From NCBI GenBank assembly GCA_945872805.1, contig CAMCBE010000052.1, positions 1 to 9,153 on the forward strand: DNA of 9,153 nt, written 5' to 3'. The stretch is from Chitinophaga pinensis. Its GTDB lineage: Bacteria > Bacteroidota > Bacteroidia > Chitinophagales > Chitinophagaceae. Of this stretch, positions 1 through 6,275 are shown piece after piece (positions within the stretch are counted from its first letter, which is position 1; each line of letters starts with the position of its first letter). A model generated the notes under the pieces. The model made no database searches. It saw only the letters and a list, made by a program, of their open reading frames with translations, and was not told where the DNA came from. Both the position numbers and the translations under genes were made by a program.

Positions 1-1
1 G

Positions 2-1366
2 TTAGCCTCGACACTGGTTTTTTTATTGCCTTTTTTGTTCACTATGGCTCAATATGCTGAAGATTCAATTATGTTCAAACGGATTTCAGATGAAATATTT
101 ATGAATGGAACGGCTTATTCGAACTTAAGGATTCTCTGTAAAAAAATTGGTCCACGTCTTTCTGGTTCAGCTGGTGCGGCAAAGGCAGTTGCAGAAACAG
201 CACGTATGCTCAAGGAGGCTGGTGCCGATACAGTCTATCTTCAACCTTGTATGGTGCCTCATTGGATTCGTGGTGATAAGGAAATCGGGAAAGCGATTTT
301 ACAAAGTGGAAAGATTATGTATTTGAATATAGTTGCTCTAGGCAATGCTGTAGGTACAGGTACGTCAGGCCTCACTGCTAATGTGATAGAGATTAAGAGT
401 TTCAAAGAAATGGAGGAATTTGGGGTTCAGAAAATAAAAGGGAAAATTGTGTTTTTTAACTTTAGGATGGACCCTAGGCACATCAACACGTTTACGGCAT
501 ATGGCGAAGCTGGGGTGTATAGAGTAAACGGCCCATCGAAAGCTGCTGCCTTTGGTGCAGTAGGTGTTATAGTGAGAACGCTATCTCCTGCAATAGATGA
601 CTTACCCCATACTGGAGTAACTGTATATGAAGAGGATAAACCTAAAATTCCTGCGGTTGCAATCAGTACACTTGGAGCCGTTGAACTTAGCAAAGCATTA
701 AATAGTGGATTGGTAAAATCAATCTACTTAAAAACAACTTGCAAAATGTTAGCTGAAGAGCCTTCCTATAATGTAGTTGGTGAAATGAAGGGTTCTGAAT
801 TTCCAAACGAGATAATTACTGTTGGCGGCCATCTCGATAGTTGGGATTTAGCAGAAGGGGCACATGATGATGGAACGGGTTGTATGCAGAGTATTGAAGT
901 ACTAAGGGTATTTAGAGCACTTGGCATTCGTCCGAAAAGAACTATACGGGCGGTGATGTTTATGAATGAAGAAAATGGTTCACGTGGGGGTGATGCGTAT
1001 GCTGAGATTGCAAAAAAGGAAGGAAAAAAATTCATCATGGCTATGGAGAGTGATGCGGGTGGATTTACACCTAGAGGATTTGGCTTCACGTGCGATCAAA
1101 CTAAAAGCCTTAAAATCATGTCATGGAAGAATTTATTTCAACCCTATGGCGCAACAGAATTTACACTAGGTGGTGGAGGGGCTGATATTGGACCGTTGAT
1201 TGAGTTAGGTACTGCTACTATCGGGTTCAATCCAGACTCTCAACGTTATATGGATCTTCATCATGCCCGCACCGATGTATTTGAATCTGTTAGTGAAAGA
1301 GAGCTCAATTTAGGCGCGATTGTAATGTCGCAAATGATATACTTGGTTAGTCAGCAAGGTCTTTGA
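2..1366 (+). CDS. Secreted M28-family zinc metallopeptidase (carboxypeptidase Q-like), 5' end cut by window edge
   Basis: Probably an exported two-zinc exopeptidase that trims peptides outside the cytoplasm. The frame is open to the left edge, and its first codons (LASTLVFLLPFLFTMAQYA) read as the core and cleavage region of a signal peptide, so the true start lies outside. Numbering from the TTG at 26, a PA-type insert lies at about 165-220 and the catalytic M28 core at about 255-446. Family metal ligands and catalytic residues are visible: H269 and D271 in GGHLDSWD, D281 in HDDGTG, the catalytic/ligand pair E315-E316 in NEENGS, D343 in ESDAGG, and H412/H413 in DLHHARTD. The length, about 446 residues plus the missing tip, suits carboxypeptidase Q-like enzymes. 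No inactivating change is seen. The choice of carboxypeptidase over aminopeptidase is inference from the overall layout. It converges on the methyltransferase gene across a 44-base gap with no clear terminator. Confidence 0.9.
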   Translation, partial: LASTLVFLLPFLFTMAQYAEDSIMFKRISDEIFMNGTAYSNLRILCKKIGPRLSGSAGAAKAVAETARMLKEAGADTVYLQPCMVPHWIRGDKEIGKAILQSGKIMYLNIVALGNAVGTGTSGLTANVIEIKSFKEMEEFGVQKIKGKIVFFNFRMDPRHINTFTAYGEAGVYRVNGPSKAAAFGAVGVIVRTLSPAIDDLPHTGVTVYEEDKPKIPAVAISTLGAVELSKALNSGLVKSIYLKTTCKMLAEEPSYNVVGEMKGSEFPNEIITVGGHLDSWDLAEGAHDDGTGCMQSIEVLRVFRALGIRPKRTIRAVMFMNEENGSRGGDAYAEIAKKEGKKFIMAMESDAGGFTPRGFGFTCDQTKSLKIMSWKNLFQPYGATEFTLGGGGADIGPLIELGTATIGFNPDSQRYMDLHHARTDVFESVSERELNLGAIVMSQMIYLVSQQGL

Positions 1367-1410
1367 GGTAATTTTACTTTTATGTAATTCCTTTTTGATT
1401 ATCTATATGG

Positions 1411-2109
1411 CTATCTGCCGATGAGAAACATGGCAGGCTCTTTTGGTATTTCAGGGATTTGTTTTTTCCAATCAGCAACTGTTTTCGTTTTAATCCATTC
1501 GGTTTTGGAGCTTAAGTTGAAGGCAATACAAACTTTTGTTTCCTGCTTACAAATTTTAAGTAATGCGTTTAGTAGGCTGTTGTTTCTGTATGGTGTTTCA
1601 ATGAAGAGTTGAGTGCAATTGTCGACTGTCGCCTTTTTTTCTAATTCCTTTATTTTCTTTTCTCGTTCTCCAGATTCTATTGGAAGATACCCATTGAAGG
1701 TAAAAAACTGGCCATTCATTCCACTGGCCATGAGGGCTAGTAATATTGAGCTAGGTCCACTTATTGGTTTAATAAGTATACCTAATTCTTGGGCGCATGA
1801 AATTATTTTTTGACCTGGATCGGCAATACCTGGGCAGCCAGACTCACTTACTAGGCCAATTGTTTTTTTCTGTTGAATACACTTTTTGAATAGTTCAAGT
1901 GATGCCTCTTCTTTTTCTTCTATCGTATGCCAATCTCTGCTATCAATGTTGAAGGTTGGATCAATTTTTTTGAAAGCTCTTCGAGCAGTGCGGATATTTT
2001 CTACAAAAAAAACCTGACATACATTTATTTTCTCAACTAGGTACTCAGGTAATGTATCGTATCCATCTTCTGCTAATGCAATAGGTAAAAGGTAAATCAC
2101 TGAATCCAT
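1411..2109 (-). CDS. RsmI-like SAM-dependent methyltransferase (COG0313 paralogue, tetrapyrrole methylase fold)
   Basis: A 232-residue protein of the RsmI group, cytoplasmic SAM-dependent methyltransferases related to the enzyme that 2'-O-methylates 16S rRNA C1402. Visible family blocks are SESGCPGIADPG (88-99, in the place of RsmI's SDAGTPxxSDPG), SGPSSILLALMASGMNGQ (117-134, SAM-binding region), the FNGYLP block (138-143) and ETPYR (171-175). The GCPxxADPG and GPSSILLALMASG variants mark the shorter paralogue that many bacteria carry in addition to true RsmI, so the rsmI symbol is withheld; its target is not known to me. The ATG at 2109 lies 9 bases after the EI24-like gene, with no Shine-Dalgarno sequence, suggesting co-transcription and possibly coupled translation. 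It ends in TAG, convergent with the peptidase gene. The family call is firm; the substrate is open. Confidence 0.88.
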   Translation of the reverse strand: MDSVIYLLPIALAEDGYDTLPEYLVEKINVCQVFFVENIRTARRAFKKIDPTFNIDSRDWHTIEEKEEASLELFKKCIQQKKTIGLVSESGCPGIADPGQKIISCAQELGILIKPISGPSSILLALMASGMNGQFFTFNGYLPIESGEREKKIKELEKKATVDNCTQLFIETPYRNNSLLNALLKICKQETKVCIAFNLSSKTEWIKTKTVADWKKQIPEIPKEPAMFLIGR

Positions 2110-2118
2110 GCTATTTAT

Positions 2119-2892
2119 TTATTGAAGTCTTATTTCTTTAGATTTAAATTCCTGCATAGTAATGGCGGAGGCTATTATTGCATAGGATGGAGCAAATATC
2201 CATCCTATGATAACAGCAAAATGCATGAGGTAGAATATAATTCCATTCCCAATGGCTAATCCCTTATGGTTGCTAATAAACTCAGTTGCTTTAGAGGAAT
2301 TCATCTTGTTCCCTTCGCATGAATAATCTATCATAGAAAATCCATAGTAGTAACATTCTATCATGACCGCTAGGATAGGAGTAGCCCAACCGATTATTGG
2401 AAGTAAGGATAAAAAAATTATGGAGACTACATATACTGTTTGCCATAATGAATTTCGAATAGCAATACGGACGCCTCTTTCTACATGAGTTAAATATTTT
2501 TTTAAATCAAATCTGTATTCATTCCCCTCAAGTATTGAAAATGTTTTATCACTTAAAAAGACAAATAGTGGTGCGCCGATAATCAGCCATATATATTTAA
2601 AGAGCGAAAAGTAAAGAAGCATTAAGATTAGCCAAAGAACAACGCCTCCAACAGCAAATAAAAATCCGAGCCAACTGCTGTGTAATTTATCAAGCCAACT
2701 TTGTAATCCGGTATCTATAGTTAGATAAGAGATTACTGCTGTAGCTGATTTGCCGAAAAAATAAATACTTACACCAAATAAAATAGCATAAAATATCCCT
2801 GGAATGAAAATCCATTTCCAAAGCTTGTGTTCTTTTACAAATTCATGCGCGTTGAAATAAGACTGAATTGCTATAATAATTTCCTTTAGCAA
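2119..2892 (-). CDS. EI24/CysZ-like integral membrane protein
   Basis: A 257-residue polytopic inner-membrane protein of the EI24 domain family, which includes CysZ sulfate permeases of enterobacteria and many uncharacterised proteins. Hydrophobic segments lie at about 27-47, 74-98, 100-114, 150-188 (probably a hairpin) and 212-245. The IIGAPLFVFLSDKT block (104-117), a conserved loop with family-type Pro and Leu/Phe, follows the second long segment, and a basic stretch containing HVERGVRIAIRN (136-147) precedes the hairpin, as in other EI24 proteins. The start must be TTG at 2892: an in-frame stop lies 5 codons upstream (2908-2910), no ATG intervenes, and the next Met is at residue 177. The resulting MLKEIIIAIQSY N-terminus is typical for the family. 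No sulfur-assimilation genes are nearby, so sulfate transport is not supported. It leads a likely operon with the downstream methyltransferase. Confidence 0.82.
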   Translation of the reverse strand: MLKEIIIAIQSYFNAHEFVKEHKLWKWIFIPGIFYAILFGVSIYFFGKSATAVISYLTIDTGLQSWLDKLHSSWLGFLFAVGGVVLWLILMLLYFSLFKYIWLIIGAPLFVFLSDKTFSILEGNEYRFDLKKYLTHVERGVRIAIRNSLWQTVYVVSIIFLSLLPIIGWATPILAVMIECYYYGFSMIDYSCEGNKMNSSKATEFISNHKGLAIGNGIIFYLMHFAVIIGWIFAPSYAIIASAITMQEFKSKEIRLQ

Positions 2893-2995
2893 GCAATAGG
2901 TATTTAGTTAATGGCAAAATACACAAATAAAGTGACTCCAAATTAATGTCGAGGTTATCTAACGACTTCAAATTTTTAAGGAAAAGTATATCTTC
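2893..2995. promoter_or_regulatory. Divergent intergenic region with a small dyad (2948-2966)
   Basis: These 103 bases separate the EI24-like gene (leftward) and the SLC13 gene (rightward), so both should be promoted from here. A 19-base near-palindrome, GTCGAGGTTATCTAACGAC, lies at 2948-2966, 30 bases before the transporter ATG. It can pair as GTCG/CGAC or as GTTA/TAAC. On the minus strand, two octamers each one base away from the Bacteroidota -7 consensus TAnnTTTG occur at 2939-2946 (TTAATTTG) and 2924-2931 (TTTATTTG); the first has a TTTG 22 bases upstream. None is an exact promoter match and AT-rich DNA yields such hits by chance, so only the divergent layout is firm. Confidence 0.3.
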
Positions 2996-4471
2996 ATGAA
3001 AATAATATACGTGAAAACGGAAAAATATTCACATATAGGGCCGACTGTCTCGTTTTTGATTGGGCCATTATTGTTTTTATTCATACTATTCTTTAACCCG
3101 TTAAACGTTGATGTATCAGCAAATCGAGTATTAGCTGTGGCGGCATTGATGATTTCCTGGTGGATAACAGAAGCTATTCCTATGCCTGCTGTTGCCATTA
3201 TCCCTTTGGTGCTTTTCCCTTTACTTGGAATTTCAAAAATTTCAGAAACTGCTGCTCCGTATGCTAATGAAGTGATATTTCTTTTCATGGGAGGATTTAT
3301 GATAGGGCTAGGAATTGAAAAATGGAATTTACACAAACGCATTGCGTTGTCTATTGTGCGATTTACTGGTACCGGGGGAAACCGTATTATTTTAGGGTTT
3401 ATCATTGCTACTGGATTTATAAGTATGTGGTTGAGTAATACCGCTACCACTATGATGATGTATCCGATTGCTCTTTCAGTTATATCTGTGTTGAACGCTA
3501 AACATGCTTCTGAGAAACAGGTACGAAATTTTTCTATTTGTATTATGCTAGCTATAGCATATGCTTCTAATTTCGGTGGAATAGCAACGGTTATAGGTAC
3601 GCCACCTAATGTTGCTTATGCCTCATTCATGAGTAAGAGATATGGATATGATATTTCGTTCTTCAATTGGATGCTTGTTTGTATGCCCATAGCCATTCTA
3701 TTATTAGCTGCTCTTTATGTTGTTTTAATCAAGATATACCCCAATAAAATTGCATCAAGTAATGAGATCAAGTCACACATTCAGGACGACTTGCAAGCGC
3801 TAGGTCCTATGACTACTCCTGAAAAAAGGGTCTTGTATATTTTCTGCACTACTGCGTTGTTGTGGATTACTCGTGACTTGATTAATAAAACAGGTCTTTT
3901 AAAATTAGATGATAATATGATTGCTGTTTTTGGGGCCCTGTTGCTCTTCATCGTTCCATCAGGAAATAAAAATGGGATGAGCAATAAATTATTAGTGTGG
4001 TCCGATACTTCCAAAATGGCATGGGGTATTTTGCTTTTATTTGGAGGTGGTATTGCACTCGCGGGGGCATTAGAGAAAGTAGGACTGATTGGGATGTTAG
4101 GGAAATGGTTGAGTGGTTTTTCCGGTACTTCTTTAATAACGTTGATCCTAGTAGTAGCTATTCTTTCTATTTTTATAAGTGAAGTAATGAGCAACGTTGC
4201 TCAGGTAATCGTATTTGCCCCGGTTGTTACTGGTATCGCTGAGGCTTTACATATGAATCCATTTTTACTTGGCATACCTATGACCTTGGCGGCAAGTTGT
4301 GCTTCTATGATGCCCATGGGCACACCGCCTAATGCAATCGTTTTTTCAAGTGGGCATATTAAACTAACAGAGATGATTAAAACAGGATTTGTGATGAATC
4401 TTATAAGTATTATTCTAATTGTTTTATTCAGCTATTATGTGGTGCCCTTAGTCTTGACTTTCCCCAAGTAA
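2996..4471 (+). CDS. DASS/SLC13-family sodium-coupled anion (dicarboxylate) transporter
   Basis: A 491-residue inner-membrane transporter of the divalent anion:Na+ symporter family (SLC13, INDY-like), probably importing C4-dicarboxylates or a related anion. Evidence: WWITEAIPMPA (55-65); the SNT motif in WLSNTATTMMMYP (145-157); GTPPN at 201-205 and again at 442-446 within the family signature MPMGTPPNAIVFSSG (439-453). The two halves form an inverted pseudo-repeat: the NEVIFLFMGGFMIGLGIEKW region (91-110) resembles the AWGILLLFGGGIALAGALEK region (342-361), and GTPPN occurs once in each half. The second SNT position reads SNV (399-401, SEVMSNVAQV), a departure from the classical Na+-site triplet. 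Length is normal and about a dozen hydrophobic segments are visible. The ATG at 2996 has only a distant AAGGA (2978-2982). Substrate cannot be fixed from sequence: no regulator or catabolic gene is adjacent. Its stop is 5 bases from that of the convergent PorP/SprF gene. Confidence 0.92.
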   Translation: MKIIYVKTEKYSHIGPTVSFLIGPLLFLFILFFNPLNVDVSANRVLAVAALMISWWITEAIPMPAVAIIPLVLFPLLGISKISETAAPYANEVIFLFMGGFMIGLGIEKWNLHKRIALSIVRFTGTGGNRIILGFIIATGFISMWLSNTATTMMMYPIALSVISVLNAKHASEKQVRNFSICIMLAIAYASNFGGIATVIGTPPNVAYASFMSKRYGYDISFFNWMLVCMPIAILLLAALYVVLIKIYPNKIASSNEIKSHIQDDLQALGPMTTPEKRVLYIFCTTALLWITRDLINKTGLLKLDDNMIAVFGALLLFIVPSGNKNGMSNKLLVWSDTSKMAWGILLLFGGGIALAGALEKVGLIGMLGKWLSGFSGTSLITLILVVAILSIFISEVMSNVAQVIVFAPVVTGIAEALHMNPFLLGIPMTLAASCASMMPMGTPPNAIVFSSGHIKLTEMIKTGFVMNLISIILIVLFSYYVVPLVLTFPK

Positions 4472-4476
4472 TGATA

Positions 4477-5505
4477 TTAGAATTTAGGGCAGTTTATTTT
4501 TTTTCTGAGAGGGTCTTTGTACTGTCCTATATAAATAATGGATAACTCCGATCCTCCTTTTGATTGGGATGCGGTTTTAAGAGATGATGCGTTAAGGTCA
4601 TATGAAAAACCAAAACGAAATCCATTCAACTCAAGTCCTAGGTATGGTATAAATGCATCATTTAGTCTATACCAGCCTCCAGCATACAGTTCAATAGGAT
4701 TGTTTTCTTCAAAATTTAGATTCCAGGCCATAGTTGCACCTGCAAGTGTTTCCGTTGCTTTGGCTTGTCTTTGATGAATAAGACTAAAATGAACTGCTTT
4801 AAATTGACTAAGCGGAACATATCCACCACCATGAATTGTAGACCGAGAGTTTAGGAGATAGTTGCCTCCAAGAAAAGTTTCTGAAGGTCGATTTATGTGA
4901 TAAAATGAACCACCAAGATAAAAGCTATTTTCGCCATTCGTACTTAATGCATAGATGATACCTGTGTTGAAGTCGAAATAATTGATTGAAAATGGCGTAT
5001 TGCCAAAAACTTCAGAGGTGACCCCAGTAAAGCCAAGCGAAGTAAGTTCATCTTCAAAATCAGCTTTTCTTAGGTCAAGACGTTTATTTGCGAACGTTCC
5101 TTGAAAGCCAATAGTGATTTGATTTCGTCCGTCTTCATCTAGTGATTTTGAATATGCTGTTGAGATGCTATAAAAACTGTTATTGAGTATCTTGTTACCA
5201 CTTTGATCATTCATTGCAAGTACGCCAATTCCCCAGGTATCATTCTCAGGCAGTTGCTTATTTAAAATGGAAAAGTCATATGAAGCAGTGGATGTTGTAA
5301 ATGCGTTGTTTATTGTTGGCCATTGTTTTTTATAGTTTCCAGCAACTCTATACGTTCCATTGAATTTGCCTGTGAAAGCTGGGTTTAGTGTTAGAGGGGA
5401 AACAAAATATTGTGAAAAATGAGGATCTTGAGCATACCCTATCGAGGCCTGAAGAAATAAGGCGGTGCAAATGTATTTTAATAATGAATGTTTAGGTTTC
5501 AACAA
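4477..5505 (-). CDS. PorP/SprF-family outer-membrane protein (type IX secretion/gliding associated)
   Basis: A 342-residue outer-membrane beta-barrel protein of the PorP/SprF family, specific to Bacteroidota. Family members act in type IX secretion (PorP) or help deliver and anchor gliding adhesins such as SprB (SprF). Residues 1-25 form a signal peptide (basic start, LLKYICTALFLQASIGYA) with cleavage expected before Q26. The family hallmark follows: QDPHFSQYF (26-34) and NPAFTG (41-46). Alternating aromatic/Gly strands fill the middle, and the end reads KINCPKF, resembling the usual CPxF tail. No ATG fits; the start is TTG at 5505, followed by a second TTG, 11 bases after upp, with a weak AGG just upstream. 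It is likely co-transcribed with upp. No large adhesin, C-terminal-signal substrate or gld/por gene is in the window, so which secretion role it serves is unknown. It has normal length and no breaks. Confidence 0.9.
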   Translation of the reverse strand: MLKPKHSLLKYICTALFLQASIGYAQDPHFSQYFVSPLTLNPAFTGKFNGTYRVAGNYKKQWPTINNAFTTSTASYDFSILNKQLPENDTWGIGVLAMNDQSGNKILNNSFYSISTAYSKSLDEDGRNQITIGFQGTFANKRLDLRKADFEDELTSLGFTGVTSEVFGNTPFSINYFDFNTGIIYALSTNGENSFYLGGSFYHINRPSETFLGGNYLLNSRSTIHGGGYVPLSQFKAVHFSLIHQRQAKATETLAGATMAWNLNFEENNPIELYAGGWYRLNDAFIPYLGLELNGFRFGFSYDLNASSLKTASQSKGGSELSIIYIGQYKDPLRKKINCPKF

Positions 5506-5516
5506 AGTACCTTGAT

Positions 5517-6167
5517 TTAAGATTGAAGCTTTTCGCCAAATGATAAATCACCTGCGTCGCCCAGCCCCGGAACGATATAGCCTTTAGCCGTTAGCTCTTC
5601 ATCAATTGCTCCACACCAAATTTTTACATGAGGTTCATGTCTTCTCAAGAAATCAATCCCTTCTGTGCAGGCTATTACAGACACCACATGAATTTGTTTG
5701 AAGTTCCCTTCTCTTCTTAGGAAAGCAATTGTTTTTACTAGTGATGCACCAGTTGCAAGCATAGGATCACAAAGAATCAATATCCGGTCTTCAATGACAG
5801 GGCATGAAATATATTCTAGGCTTATGTCGAAGCTGCCATCTCCATGATGCTTTCTATACGCAGCAATAAATGCATTATCGGCTTTGTCGAAATAATTCAA
5901 CATGCCTTGATGAAGTGGTAATCCAGCTCGGAGTATTGTAGCTAGTACAGGCTGTTCGGTTAACACTTTTTGTTTTGCAATTCCAAGTGGGGTGGTGATG
6001 TCTTGTTCTTCAAATGGAAGTTCCTTGCTTATTTCATACGCAGCCACTTCCCCTATTCGTTCAATATTTCTCCTGAATCGCATTCTGTCAACTTGAATGC
6101 CCATATCCCTTAACTCACCGATCCAATTACTTACCAACGAATGGCGTTCACTTAAATTAATGATCAT
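5517..6167 (-). CDS. upp: Uracil phosphoribosyltransferase
   Basis: A 216-residue cytoplasmic enzyme that converts uracil and PRPP to UMP and diphosphate in pyrimidine salvage. The type I phosphoribosyltransferase PRPP loop is ILCDPMLATGAS (131-142), the uracil-binding C-terminal block is GYIVPGLGDAGD (196-207), and LRAGLP (79-84) is the conserved early segment. Length matches the family (about 208-220). The ATG at 6167 opens MIINLSERHSLVSNW, the expected N-terminus. It is divergent from anmK and is followed after 11 bases by the PorP/SprF gene, which probably shares its transcript. A Bacteroidota-type -7 element lies about 30 bases upstream. No attenuator or uracil permease gene is seen. Confidence 0.96.
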   Translation of the reverse strand: MIINLSERHSLVSNWIGELRDMGIQVDRMRFRRNIERIGEVAAYEISKELPFEEQDITTPLGIAKQKVLTEQPVLATILRAGLPLHQGMLNYFDKADNAFIAAYRKHHGDGSFDISLEYISCPVIEDRILILCDPMLATGASLVKTIAFLRREGNFKQIHVVSVIACTEGIDFLRRHEPHVKIWCGAIDEELTAKGYIVPGLGDAGDLSFGEKLQS

Positions 6168-6196
6168 ACATTGCTTATTTTCGGGTTGGAATATGA

Positions 6197-6204
6197 CAAA
6201 ACTA
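6197..6204 (-). promoter_or_regulatory. Candidate Bacteroidota -7 element for upp
   Basis: On the minus strand this reads TAGTTTTG, an exact match to the TAnnTTTG -7 consensus of Bacteroidota primary promoters, 29 bases before the upp ATG. The only upstream TTG (in CTATTGATAGG, minus strand) is 24 bases away, slightly beyond the usual 17-23 spacing, so the -33 partner is weak. One such octamer is not very unlikely by chance in AT-rich DNA. Confidence 0.38.
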
Positions 6205-6223
6205 AACCCTTTGGCATTTATAT

Positions 6224-6235
6224 CCTATCAATAGG
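6224..6235. repeat. Short palindrome between upp and anmK
   Basis: CCTATCAATAGG has two perfect 5-base arms (6224-6228 and 6231-6235) around CA, near the middle of the 108-base divergent gap. It overlaps the position of the weak -33 element proposed for upp and lies 40 bases before the anmK ATG. It could be an operator half-pair or chance; no regulator gene is adjacent. Confidence 0.25.
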
Positions 6236-6275
6236 CCCTTTATTTCATGCTTAAAACGTTGTTAATAGTAATAAA

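Noticed and set aside
766..1089. 107-codon minus-strand frame opposite the peptidase catalytic core
   Set aside because: Lies fully within conserved M28 sequence and shows no independent protein features.
1367..1410. Terminator in the peptidase/methyltransferase convergent gap
   Set aside because: Short T-runs are present but no stem of useful length pairs beside them.
2119..2892. Naming the EI24-like gene cysZ (sulfate permease)
   Set aside because: The EI24 family is broad and no sulfur-assimilation genes are present, so the specific function is unsupported.
2968..3450. 160-codon open frame on the minus strand inside the SLC13 gene
   Set aside because: Antisense shadow of a strongly supported transporter; composition is low-complexity Ile/Asn/Pro with no recognisable motif.
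3781..4194. 137-codon minus-strand open frame inside the SLC13 gene
   Set aside because: Same explanation: it mirrors the hydrophobic codons of the transporter and resembles no family.
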